Below are positions 27,466-36,035 of a stretch of DNA of 64,000 bases, piece after piece. Each line of letters opens with the position of its first letter. Position 1 is the first letter of the stretch. This stretch comes from Pseudochrobactrum saccharolyticum (GTDB lineage: Bacteria; Pseudomonadota; Alphaproteobacteria; Rhizobiales; Rhizobiaceae). The notes under the pieces are model-generated. The model had not been told where the DNA came from, searched no databases, and saw only the letters and a list, made by a program, of their open reading frames with translations. The translations under genes and the position numbers were made by a program. Location: contig NZ_VZPG01000005.1 of the NCBI RefSeq assembly GCF_008801715.1, forward strand, positions 1-64,000, read 5' to 3'.

Positions 27466-28656
27466 ATGGTTGAGCGAGTAATGCCTGCATCTTCTGAGCC
27501 TTTCATTCTGTTTCGTGACGATGTTGAACAGCAATCCATGCTGTTCAACAGGCCGGAACAGCTGATTATTATTGAACAGGCTTCCGATTTTGAGGCAGGC
27601 TTTGCCGCGCTTGAAGCAGCGCATCGTCAGGGCAAATGGCTGGCAGGTTATTTCAGCTATGAGGCGGGTTTTCTGCTGGAGCCGAAGCTTGCTCCCCTGC
27701 TGCCGGAGGAACGCCGTGTTCCGCTGATTTGCTTTGGTGTCTTTAGTAAACCTCCGGCGGATATCCCTGCCGGAAACCGGAACAGTGGCACCAATGCGTA
27801 TCTTTCTGATTTTCATGCCCATTGGTCGGAAACAGACTATCAGCAGCGTTTCGAACGCCTGCATCGTCATTTGCGTGAAGGTGATTGCTATCAGGGCAAT
27901 CTGACATTTCCGATTTCAGCACGCTATCACGGTGAGCCTGAGGCGCTGTTTGCCGATCTCAGCAACCGCCAACCTGTGCGTTACAGCGCATATGTCAATC
28001 TGACTACGCAAGACAAGGCACCGCTTATTCTGTCGCGCTCACCGGAGCTGTTTTTTCAAATCGATAAAGACGGCTGGATAGAAACCCATCCGATGAAGGG
28101 CACCACACCGCGCGGGGCAACACCACAAGAAGATGATGCCTTGCGTGATTTTCTGATCCATGACGAAAAAAGTCAGGCCGAAAACCGCATGATCGTGGAT
28201 TTGCTGCGTAACGACATTTCGCTGATCAGCGAAGTCGGCAGCCTTTCTGTGCCGAAACTCTTCCATGTCGAGCGCTATCCGACGGTGCACCAGATGGTCA
28301 GCCATGTGCGGGCGAAGCTGTTGCCCGATCTCACTTTGCGGCAGATTTTTGCAGCTTTGTTTCCGTGCGGCTCGGTGACCGGCGCACCGAAAATCAGCGC
28401 CATGACGATTTTGCACAAGCTTGAACAACAGGCGCGCAATATTTATTGCGGCTCCATCGGCTGGATCGCACCATCCGGTGAAATGCGTTTCAACGTCGCC
28501 ATTCGCACCCTGTCACTCTATCCTGACGGAGAAGCAGTCCTCAATGTCGGCGGCGGTGTGGTCTATGATTCAACGGCAGAAGCGGAATATGCCGAATGTT
28601 TGCTGAAAGCCCGTTATGCGACCGGTGAAAACACAGTCTCCGGCACCCGAGAGTGA
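27466..28656 (+). CDS. pabB: Aminodeoxychorismate synthase component I
   Basis: A 396-residue chorismate-binding enzyme that, with a glutamine amidotransferase, makes 4-amino-4-deoxychorismate for folate. The C-terminal catalytic domain shows the family blocks THPMKGTTPRG, EKSQAENRMIVDLLRNDI, and GSVTGAPKISAM. It is shorter than E. coli PabB and matches the compact PabB-like type often fused or paired with the lyase. An ATG at 27481 is an alternative start. The next gene, three bases on, is a class IV aminotransferase, which fits lyase PabC. Confidence 0.9.
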   Translation: MVERVMPASSEPFILFRDDVEQQSMLFNRPEQLIIIEQASDFEAGFAALEAAHRQGKWLAGYFSYEAGFLLEPKLAPLLPEERRVPLICFGVFSKPPADIPAGNRNSGTNAYLSDFHAHWSETDYQQRFERLHRHLREGDCYQGNLTFPISARYHGEPEALFADLSNRQPVRYSAYVNLTTQDKAPLILSRSPELFFQIDKDGWIETHPMKGTTPRGATPQEDDALRDFLIHDEKSQAENRMIVDLLRNDISLISEVGSLSVPKLFHVERYPTVHQMVSHVRAKLLPDLTLRQIFAALFPCGSVTGAPKISAMTILHKLEQQARNIYCGSIGWIAPSGEMRFNVAIRTLSLYPDGEAVLNVGGGVVYDSTAEAEYAECLLKARYATGENTVSGTRE

Positions 28657-28659
28657 AAC

Positions 28660-29301
28660 ATGCAAGACCTGAATTTTGGCCTGATCGAAACATTACGCTT
28701 TGAGCCTGCCAATGGTTTTCTGCGTCTTGAACAGCATTTACAGCGTCTGCAACAATCCGCAACGCAACTCGGCTTCACTTTCGATGAAGCTGTCATTCGG
28801 GCACAATTACAGGCACACGCAAACAGTACCCATGCCTTACGTGTTCGACTTTGCCTTACGGCAGACGGCACAGCAGATATCATCAGCGCAGTCTTTCAGC
28901 CTTTGCCGCCGCAAATGATCTGGACATTGGCAATTGCGGAAGCCCGTCTGAATAGCACCGACACGCTTCTGCGCCACAAAACAACACGCCGAACAACCTA
29001 TGAAGCCGCACGGACGGAATTTACACCTGCACAGGCCGATGAAGTTCTGCTGCTCAATGAAAAAGGCGAGCTATGCGAAGGTACAATCACTTCGCTCTTT
29101 GCGGATATGGGGGATGGTATATTGCTGACCCCGCCGCTGGAATGCGGGTTGCTGAATGGCGTCTTGCGGCAGGAACTGCTGCAACAAGGCAAAGCCAGAG
29201 CCGCCGTTCTCACGCTTCAGCACTTGCAAAAAGCGCACCGGATTTTTGTCGGCAATTCTCTGCGCGGCATGATAAGAGCGCAATTAGCCGATGCATTCTG
29301 A
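28660..29301 (+). CDS. pabC: Class IV aminotransferase, probable aminodeoxychorismate lyase
   Basis: A 213-residue PLP protein of the D-amino-acid aminotransferase/ADC lyase fold. It keeps the HKTTRRTTYE segment with the PLP lysine, the LLNEKGELCEGTITSLF block and the CGLLNGVLRQ block. It is shorter than standard PabC (about 270 residues), as in bifunctional PabBC proteins split into two genes. Its place three bases after pabB strongly suggests it converts ADC to 4-aminobenzoate and pyruvate. The symbol is by context. Confidence 0.8.
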   Translation: MQDLNFGLIETLRFEPANGFLRLEQHLQRLQQSATQLGFTFDEAVIRAQLQAHANSTHALRVRLCLTADGTADIISAVFQPLPPQMIWTLAIAEARLNSTDTLLRHKTTRRTTYEAARTEFTPAQADEVLLLNEKGELCEGTITSLFADMGDGILLTPPLECGLLNGVLRQELLQQGKARAAVLTLQHLQKAHRIFVGNSLRGMIRAQLADAF

Positions 29302-29362
29302 TATCAGCCGCCCTTTAAATTACGCCATTATAAAATATAATGTTTTTGCTGTCTGAGACCAA

Positions 29363-29378
29363 CAAAACCGCTTCACAC
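29363..29378 (+). repeat. Partial copy of the 37-bp dispersed repeat
   Basis: Sixteen bases identical to positions 41769-41784 of the dispersed repeat described at 41768-41804. Probably a decayed copy; the 3' half does not match. Confidence 0.4.
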
Positions 29379-29513
29379 ACAAAGATGTGAGGTAAAAAAG
29401 CAACAGATACAAGGCTCTTCATGGTTAAGGAACCTATAAAGCTCTTGTATTTGCCTGCATTTACATACATCAAATTATTATAAAATTTTGCAGAATCCCG
29501 GGAGAGCTCGCTT

Positions 29514-29891
29514 ATGAAAACATTCCGCACGGCCGCATCCCTTTGTCTGGCTGCCACACTCGCTGCCTGTACCACATACGGACCAGTCAATGGCGGCGGC
29601 AACACCATGCCGACCCGTCCGGCTAATGCCGGTATTGATGGTGGCTGGGTTGATGCCAATGGCATTACATCGAATTTCAACGGCGGCGTTTTTGAAACCC
29701 GCACAACTGACACCAATGAAAAGCTGGCAGAAGGTAATTACCGTTACCTGTCACCGCGTTTGGTGGAAATTGATATGCGTTCGATCGTACGCGGCACCAC
29801 ATCCAAAGTGAATTGTGCACAGGTTACTCCATCACAGCTCAATTGCACCACATCAACCGGTTCGCAATTCTCGCTGACACGTAAAGCCTGA
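29514..29891 (+). CDS. omp10: Outer membrane lipoprotein Omp10
   Basis: A 125-residue lipoprotein with a lipobox (LAAC, cysteine near residue 20) after a short signal peptide. The body includes NGGVFETRTTDTNEKLAEGNY and RSIVRGTTSKVNC (each cited in part), which I recognise from Brucella Omp10, a surface-exposed outer membrane lipoprotein and serological antigen of the Brucellaceae. GGGAGAG precedes the ATG at eight bases. Monocistronic with a strong terminator. It is the best taxonomic marker in the window. Confidence 0.92.
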   Translation: MKTFRTAASLCLAATLAACTTYGPVNGGGNTMPTRPANAGIDGGWVDANGITSNFNGGVFETRTTDTNEKLAEGNYRYLSPRLVEIDMRSIVRGTTSKVNCAQVTPSQLNCTTSTGSQFSLTRKA

Positions 29892-29911
29892 AATTAGACA
29901 AGAAAATATAC

Positions 29912-29943
29912 AAACGCCCGCGGCTCTGCTGCGGGCGTTTTGC
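29912..29943 (+). terminator. Terminator of omp10
   Basis: Ten-bp stem AAACGCCCGC/GCGGGCGTTT with a nine-base loop, followed by TTTTGC. Confidence 0.85.
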
Positions 29944-29948
29944 TATTC

Positions 29949-30056
29949 CTAGAGTATGTCGCAGCTAAATGGTCTCATTTAGCGTCCGCGAACATACGAC
30001 AATTAAGTGAATCTAGAGCGAACGCTATGAATTCAATTAAACGCGACACGCTCTAG
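29949..30056. repeat. 108-bp palindromic element with CTAG termini
   Basis: Bounded by near-perfect 14-bp terminal inverted repeats (CTAGAGTATGTCGC and its mirror, two mismatches). Inside are a hairpin CTAAATG-gtct-CATTTAG (29965-29982) and a second dyad around TTAA/TGAAT. Size, terminal CTAG and internal palindromes resemble the roughly 105-bp Bru-RS repeats of Brucella, which are non-coding and serve as IS711 targets. No protein is encoded. Identity with that family is inferred from memory. Confidence 0.6.
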
Positions 30057-30139
30057 CTCTCTCCGAACTTGGGAGATGCAAACAGCATTCGTCATATTAC
30101 TATGCTATTCTGCCCCGACAAATGTCTACGGAGAGAGCT

Positions 30140-31903
30140 ATGTCCGGACTGTTCAAGATTCTGTTTTGCAGCGCCAGCCTCGTGAGCCTGTCACTGCCTG
30201 CCTATGCCGATTACACGCTGACCATTCTGCACACAAATGACACGCATTCCCGCATTGAAGAGGTCAATAAATATGACGCGACCTGCTCGGCTAAAGAAAG
30301 CGCAGAGCAGCAATGTTTCGGCGGCATGGCGCGGCTGAAAGCGGCTATAGATGCAGAGCGCGCCAAGGGCGGCAATATGCTGGTGCTGGATGCCGGAGAT
30401 CAGTTTCAGGGCTCTTTATTTTTCACCACCTATAAAGGCACGGACAATGCCGAATTCATGAATGCCATCGGCTATGATGCGATGGCACTCGGCAATCATG
30501 AATTTGATCTTGGGCAGGAAGGGCTGGCACCCTTTTTGGAAAAAATCAAACTGCCGGTTCTGTCTGCCAATATTGAAACCGCTGCCGGTTCACCGATCCA
30601 CGGCAAATTCGCGCGCTATCTTGTCAAAACAATTGGCAATGAAAAGATCGGCATTGTCGGCCTGACCACACCGGACACAGTGGAAATTGCACGTCCGGGC
30701 AAGGACATCCGTTTTCTTGATGCCAAGGAAACATTGCAGCGCATGATCACAGACCTGAAGGCAGAAGGCGTGAACAAGATCATTGCCCTTACCCATCTGG
30801 GTTATGATGCGGATCAGCAATTGGCAGCAGAACTGGATAATGTGGATGCAATTGTCGGCGGGCACAGCCATACATTACTTGGCGATAATGCCTTACGCGC
30901 TTCCGGCCCCTATCCTACTCTCGTCAAAAATCCGTCCGGCAAGATGGTGCCGGTCGTCACGGCCTATGCCTATACGCAATATCTGGGCAGGCTGGTGTTG
31001 AATTTTGACGATGCGGGCAATCTCACATCAGCCTCCGGTGCACCGCTCCGGCTGGATGCCTCCATCAAGCCGGACGCAGAACTGGCCAGCCGCATTGCGG
31101 AAATGGCCAAGCCGATTGAAGAGCTGAAAAACCGCCGTGTCGCCGAGACAACCAAGCTGATTGATGGTTCTGCTGTCAGTTGCCGCACGCAGCAATGTCC
31201 TATGGGCGATCTGGTTACCACTGCCATGCTCGATCGTGTCCGCGATCAGGGTATCACTGCCGCGCTGATAAATGGCGGTGCATTGCGCGCTTCAATCAAG
31301 GCCGGTGACATCACTATGGGCGATGTACTGGTGGTGCTGCCGTTTCAGAATACGGTTGCAACATTTCAGATGAAAGGCAGCGATCTGCGATCAGCATTGG
31401 AGAATGGCGTCAGCCAGATTGAAAAAGGCAGCGGCCGCTATCCGCAGGTTGCAGGCATAAAATTCACACTGGATATGGCTAAACCTGCCGGACAGCGCAT
31501 TACCGCTGTCGAAATGCAGGATGCGGAAAGCAACTGGCAGCCGCTTGATGATAATAAGCTTTATGGCATTGCCGCAACCGATTATCTGCGCACAGGCGGT
31601 GACGGCTATGACATGATCGCCCAAAAAGCTGAAAAAGCCTATGATTACGGTCCTTCACTCGATCAGGTTGTTGCTGAATATTTGCAGGAACATTCGCCCT
31701 ATTCAGATGCTGCACAGCCCGCAGCAAAAATGCCGGTCTCTGAGGCTTATGAAATCAAACAAGGCGACAGTTACTGGTCGATTGCAGAGAAGCTCTATGG
31801 CAATGGCACAGAATGGAAACGCCTGTTCCGTCAGAACCCGACTTACAAGCCACGGAAACTGCCGGTTGGCGCTGTTTTGAAAACCGGAGCACCTTCCCAA
31901 TAA
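30140..31903 (+). CDS. 5'-nucleotidase/metallophosphatase with C-terminal LysM domain
   Basis: A 587-residue periplasmic enzyme that hydrolyses nucleotides, UDP-sugars or 2',3'-cyclic nucleotides (UshA/CpdB-like). Signal peptide about 1-23; metallophosphatase domain with HTNDTHSR, DAGDQFQGS, GNHEFDLG and GGHSHT metal-binding motifs; then the 5'-nucleotidase C domain with the NGGALRASI substrate loop. The last 50 residues (EIKQGDSYWSIAEKLYGNG) are a LysM peptidoglycan-binding module, not standard for UshA, which would tether the enzyme to the wall. GGAGAG before 30140 fixes the start. Confidence 0.9.
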   Translation: MSGLFKILFCSASLVSLSLPAYADYTLTILHTNDTHSRIEEVNKYDATCSAKESAEQQCFGGMARLKAAIDAERAKGGNMLVLDAGDQFQGSLFFTTYKGTDNAEFMNAIGYDAMALGNHEFDLGQEGLAPFLEKIKLPVLSANIETAAGSPIHGKFARYLVKTIGNEKIGIVGLTTPDTVEIARPGKDIRFLDAKETLQRMITDLKAEGVNKIIALTHLGYDADQQLAAELDNVDAIVGGHSHTLLGDNALRASGPYPTLVKNPSGKMVPVVTAYAYTQYLGRLVLNFDDAGNLTSASGAPLRLDASIKPDAELASRIAEMAKPIEELKNRRVAETTKLIDGSAVSCRTQQCPMGDLVTTAMLDRVRDQGITAALINGGALRASIKAGDITMGDVLVVLPFQNTVATFQMKGSDLRSALENGVSQIEKGSGRYPQVAGIKFTLDMAKPAGQRITAVEMQDAESNWQPLDDNKLYGIAATDYLRTGGDGYDMIAQKAEKAYDYGPSLDQVVAEYLQEHSPYSDAAQPAAKMPVSEAYEIKQGDSYWSIAEKLYGNGTEWKRLFRQNPTYKPRKLPVGAVLKTGAPSQ

Positions 31904-32072
31904 AAAACCACTTTAAATTTGAGTTTTCTCATCATGTTATGGTTATGTTCTGGTCATGCCGGACATAATACTGTTATGATAGGCAAATTTTGTTCGGCAG
32001 CTTCCGCGCACGCAGATACAGATTGTATTTGTTCGAGTGAAAGCACCGCCCCCTCAGGATAGAGACACAGAC

Positions 32073-33119
32073 ATGCATGATAATGTGATGAGCCAATCCG
32101 CGACTTCCCAGCCGGTTTCAGCAAAACCTGTTCTTGAAAAAACAGGCGTAATGCTGATCAATCTGGGAACACCTGATGGTACTGATTACACATCCATGCG
32201 CCGCTATCTGCGCGAGTTTTTAATGGATTCGCGTGTTATCGAATGGCCGAAGGCGATCTGGTATCCGATCCTGTTCGGTATTGTGCTCAATACACGCCCG
32301 AAAAAGTCCGGTGCCGCCTATGACCGCATCTGGAACCGCGAGCGCAATGAATCACCTTTGCGTACCTTCACACGTTCCCAGAGCGATCAGCTCAGCGCCC
32401 GCCTCTCCGATCTCGGCAATGTGGTTGTGGACTGGGCAATGCGTTATGGCCAGCCCTCGATTGAAGATGTGCTGACACGCCTGCGCGAACAGGGTTGCAC
32501 CCGTATTGTCGCCTTCCCGCTCTACCCGCAATATTCTTCTTCCACCACCGGCAGTGTGATTGAAAAACTCAATGACGCACTGAACAAGCTGCGTTTCATG
32601 CCTGCCGTGCGTACAGTGCCGTCCTACCAGCATGAGCCGGTCTATATTGATGCGCTGGCACGCTCGATTGAAGACCATATTGCCAAGCTTGATTTTGATC
32701 CGCAGGTCGTGGTTGCCTCCTATCATGGCATTCCGCAGAGCTATGCACGCCGCGGCGATCCTTATCCGCAACAGTGCCTTGAGACTACACGCCTGCTGCG
32801 CGAGCGCCTTGGCTGGGATGAAACCAAGCTGATCAGCACGTTCCAGTCGCGCTTTGGCCCTGAGGAATGGCTCCAGCCTTATACAGATAAAACCATCGAG
32901 GAAATGCCAAAACAAGGCATCAAATCCGTTGCCGTATTCAATCCGGGTTTCGTGGCTGACTGCCTTGAAACTGTTGATGAAATCGGCAATGAAGCGGCAG
33001 AATCCTTCCATGAGAATGGCGGCGAAAATTTCAGCCATATTCCGTGCCTCAATGACACGGAACTCGGTATGCGCGTGATTGAAGACCTCGTACGCCGTGA
33101 ATTGCAGGGCTGGGTCTGA
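32073..33119 (+). CDS. hemH: Ferrochelatase
   Basis: A 348-residue enzyme that inserts Fe(II) into protoporphyrin IX, the last step of heme synthesis. The active-site histidine lies in VASYHGIPQSY, and the conserved NPGFVADCLETVDEI segment and the opening VMLINLGTPDG are present. A GTG at 32037 would add 12 residues; the ATG at 32073 has AGGATAGAG upstream. About 170 bases separate it from the nucleotidase gene, so it has its own promoter. Confidence 0.95.
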   Translation: MHDNVMSQSATSQPVSAKPVLEKTGVMLINLGTPDGTDYTSMRRYLREFLMDSRVIEWPKAIWYPILFGIVLNTRPKKSGAAYDRIWNRERNESPLRTFTRSQSDQLSARLSDLGNVVVDWAMRYGQPSIEDVLTRLREQGCTRIVAFPLYPQYSSSTTGSVIEKLNDALNKLRFMPAVRTVPSYQHEPVYIDALARSIEDHIAKLDFDPQVVVASYHGIPQSYARRGDPYPQQCLETTRLLRERLGWDETKLISTFQSRFGPEEWLQPYTDKTIEEMPKQGIKSVAVFNPGFVADCLETVDEIGNEAAESFHENGGENFSHIPCLNDTELGMRVIEDLVRRELQGWV

Positions 33120-33173
33120 GACTTTTATAAAACAAGACCATCATCATTTCCGGCATTTTAAAAAGGAAACAGA

Positions 33174-34259
33174 ATGGAATTCGGTGCCAATATCGCCCTG
33201 CTGATTTTAGCTGCAGTGGTTATTTTCACGCTTTATGCCGGTATTAAAATTGTGCCTCAGGGTTCCAATTTTACTGTCGAGCGTTTCGGCCGTTACACCC
33301 GCACTTTGTCGCCGGGGCTGAATATGATCGTCCCGTTTTTTGATCGTATCGGCGCGCGCCTCAATATGATGGAGCAGGTACTGGACGTACCGACACAGGA
33401 AGTCATTACCCGTGATAATGCCACCACATCCGTGGATGCTGTGGCTTTCTTTCAAGTGCTGAATGCGGCGCAGGCTGCCTATCAGGTTTCCGATCTGCAA
33501 TATGCAATCCTCAACCTGACCATGACAAATATCCGTACCGTCATGGGCTCGATGGATCTGGACGAATTGCTCTCCAACCGCGACACCATCAATGATCGTC
33601 TGCTGCGCGTACTGGATCAGGCGGCGCATCCATGGGGCATCAAGATCACCCGTGTTGAGATCAAAGATATCAATCCGCCGAAAGATCTGATTGATTCCAT
33701 GGCGCGGCAGATGAAAGCCGAGCGTGACAAGCGTGCACAGGTTCTGGAAGCAGAAGGTGACCGCAATGCGCAGATTCTGCGCGCTGAAGGTTTGAAACAG
33801 TCGCAAATTCTTGAAGCGGAAGGTAAGCGCGAGGCTGCCTATCGTGAAGCGGAAGCCCGTGAGCGTCTGGCAGAAGCGGAAGCCAAAGCGACAACCATGG
33901 TGTCCGAAGCGATTGCGCAGGGTGATGTGCAGGCGCTGAATTACTTCGTTGCACAGAAATATACCGATGCGCTTTCCGAAATGGCCTCTGCCAAAAATCA
34001 CAAGGTCATTATGATGCCGCTGGAAGCCTCGTCGCTGATCGGCACATTGGGCGGTATTGGTGCGATTGCCAAAGAAGTCTTCGGCAATAATTCGGATTCC
34101 GGTGCGAATACCACCACCCAAGGCGCACAGGCCGCTCGTAAAGCACCTGCCAAACCGGCTGCCCGTAGCGAAGGTACAAGCCGCAGCGGCTCTGCTGATT
34201 ATGTCTCGGTTCCGAACCACATTATCGGCAATCGTGTACCGCCGACAGGATCACGCTGA
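33174..34259 (+). CDS. SPFH/Band 7 membrane protein (QmcA/stomatin-like)
   Basis: A 361-residue inner membrane protein. One N-terminal hydrophobic segment (about residues 5-23) is followed by the SPFH domain (about 24-180), an Ala/Glu-rich coiled coil (about 180-260), and a low-complexity tail. SPFH proteins form large ring assemblies that organise membrane microdomains and modulate proteases. The next gene encodes NfeD and overlaps by one base; this pair is conserved widely. AAGGAAAC precedes the start. Confidence 0.93.
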   Translation: MEFGANIALLILAAVVIFTLYAGIKIVPQGSNFTVERFGRYTRTLSPGLNMIVPFFDRIGARLNMMEQVLDVPTQEVITRDNATTSVDAVAFFQVLNAAQAAYQVSDLQYAILNLTMTNIRTVMGSMDLDELLSNRDTINDRLLRVLDQAAHPWGIKITRVEIKDINPPKDLIDSMARQMKAERDKRAQVLEAEGDRNAQILRAEGLKQSQILEAEGKREAAYREAEARERLAEAEAKATTMVSEAIAQGDVQALNYFVAQKYTDALSEMASAKNHKVIMMPLEASSLIGTLGGIGAIAKEVFGNNSDSGANTTTQGAQAARKAPAKPAARSEGTSRSGSADYVSVPNHIIGNRVPPTGSR

Positions 34260-34714
34260 TGCCGGATATGCTCGCAGCATTAGGGATATGGAACTGGGTC
34301 GTCCTTGGCCTTGTTCTGCTGTTTCTGGAACTGGTGACACCGGGTGTCTTCCTGATCTGGATCGGTTTTGCTGCTCTGGTTACCAGCCTGATTGCGTTTA
34401 CCGGCCTCGGCTTCATCGACAGCTGGCAAGCGCAACTGCTGCTCTTCATGGTTCTGTCCGTGATCTTTGTGCTGATCGGGCGCAAATATTTTAATCCGCG
34501 GGTGCAGAACAGCGATGAACCGCTGCTCAACCGCAGAGCCGATCAGCTGATTGGCATGCGCACCACACTGGAAGAGCCGATTATCAACGGCCATGGCCGT
34601 GCACGTTTTGATGATACACTCTGGCGTGTGACCGGCCCTGATCTCCCAGCCGGTACAACAATCATCGTGCGGGAATATCACGACGGATTATTGCAAGTTG
34701 AAGAAGTGAAATAA
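34259..34714 (+). CDS. NfeD family membrane protein
   Basis: A 151-residue protein with three hydrophobic segments in the first 80 residues and a C-terminal OB-fold domain (about 90-150). NfeD proteins act with the SPFH partner encoded directly upstream. The genes overlap (TGATG), so production is coupled. This is the short form without the ClpP-like protease domain. Confidence 0.9.
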   Translation: MPDMLAALGIWNWVVLGLVLLFLELVTPGVFLIWIGFAALVTSLIAFTGLGFIDSWQAQLLLFMVLSVIFVLIGRKYFNPRVQNSDEPLLNRRADQLIGMRTTLEEPIINGHGRARFDDTLWRVTGPDLPAGTTIIVREYHDGLLQVEEVK

Positions 34715-34745
34715 CAAAAAAGGCGGCTAATAGGCCGCCTTTTTA
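34715..34745. terminator. Bidirectional terminator between nfeD and kdsD
   Basis: Stem AGGCGGC/GCCGCCT with a six-base loop, A-run on the left and TTTTT on the right. Confidence 0.9.
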
Positions 34746-34763
34746 TTATCCTGCAGAGAGCGT

Positions 34764-35738
34764 TTAAGCCACACCGGCACGCAGCAGATCGTGGAAATGC
34801 ACCAGCCCGACAGGACGGTTATTCTCAGCCACAATCACCGCGCCGATACGCGCTTCATTCAAAAGTGCCAGTGTTGAACCGAGCAGCTGGTCAGGGCTGA
34901 CAGTCTTCGGCGTGCGGGTCATAATATCATCGACTTTCAGCGTCGCCATCGGCCGGTCGACATTGCGTGTCAGGTCGCCATCCGTGATGATACCGGCCAG
35001 TGTGCCGTCTTCATTCTCAACAATCACACAGCCGAAATGCTTATGCGAGTGAATGCGCATCGCTTCCGGCATTGGTGTGCCGATTTTGACCAACGGCAAT
35101 TCCTCACCGCGATGCATAATATCTTTCACATGAGAAAGGCTGGCACCCAGTGAGCCACCCGGATGGAATACGCGGAAATCGCTGGCGGTAAAGCCGCGTC
35201 TTTCCAGCAGAGCAAGTGCCAGTGCATCACCCACTGCCAGCTGCATCAGAGTTGATGTGGTCGGTGCAACACCATGCGGGCAGGCTTCAACTACTTTCGG
35301 CAATAACAACAGCACATCAGATTCACGGCCGAGCGTGGAATGTTCACCGGAGGTCAGCGCGATCAGCGGCACTTTAAAACGGCGGGAATAGCTGACAATA
35401 CCTTTCAGCTCCGCAGTCTCACCCGACCAGGACAGGGCAAGAATAACGTCATTGCTGTTAATCATGCCGAGATCGCCATGATTGGCTTCCGCCGCATGAA
35501 CAAAAAACGCAGGCGTTCCGGTGGACGCAAAAGTTGCCGCCAGCTTGGAGCCGATATGGCCGCTTTTGCCGATACCGGTCACAACAACCCGTCCCTTCAT
35601 AGCGGAGATAGCCTGAACTGCCTGTTCAAACGGCTCTGCAAGCCCGTTTTGCAGCGCATCTTCAAGAGCGCTCATACCGGCTTTTTCAACTGCGATTGTA
35701 TTCAGGGCGGAGCGGATAGCTGGGCTGTGGCTGCTCAA
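34764..35738 (-). CDS. kdsD: Arabinose-5-phosphate isomerase (KdsD/KpsF family)
   Basis: A 324-residue sugar isomerase that converts ribulose 5-phosphate to arabinose 5-phosphate, the precursor of the LPS sugar Kdo. SIS domain at about residues 40-180 (TGIGKSGHIGSKLAATFASTG cited in part, EANHGDLGM, SWSGET) followed by two CBS domains at about 205-320. The start is a TTG with AGAGAAG upstream; an internal ATG 21 codons later would cut into the conserved N-terminus. It lies among envelope genes, in keeping with its role. Confidence 0.92.
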   Translation of the reverse strand: MSSHSPAIRSALNTIAVEKAGMSALEDALQNGLAEPFEQAVQAISAMKGRVVVTGIGKSGHIGSKLAATFASTGTPAFFVHAAEANHGDLGMINSNDVILALSWSGETAELKGIVSYSRRFKVPLIALTSGEHSTLGRESDVLLLLPKVVEACPHGVAPTTSTLMQLAVGDALALALLERRGFTASDFRVFHPGGSLGASLSHVKDIMHRGEELPLVKIGTPMPEAMRIHSHKHFGCVIVENEDGTLAGIITDGDLTRNVDRPMATLKVDDIMTRTPKTVSPDQLLGSTLALLNEARIGAVIVAENNRPVGLVHFHDLLRAGVA

Positions 35739-36035
35739 TGGACTTCTCTCACTTCATTCATCCGGTCAATAGTGCTTCTTCTATATAGAAACCGGAGCTG
35801 CATTCTGCAAAACGAATTATGAGGTAAAACTTTACATATTCCCTGTCCAGCCTCCCTGCTTGCAGAAATACAGCACATATTTCCCTGTAATTAATAAAGC
35901 ACAAGCTGAAAAGCTGAATAAAGCCAGCCCATTACAGCAAAAGAAACTTTGTATTAACCATGATCCTTTACCGTCCTGTAACAAGCCTGCTCCGTGCAGG
36001 CATTCTCAGTTGCGTGCACAACTCTTGGCAGGACA

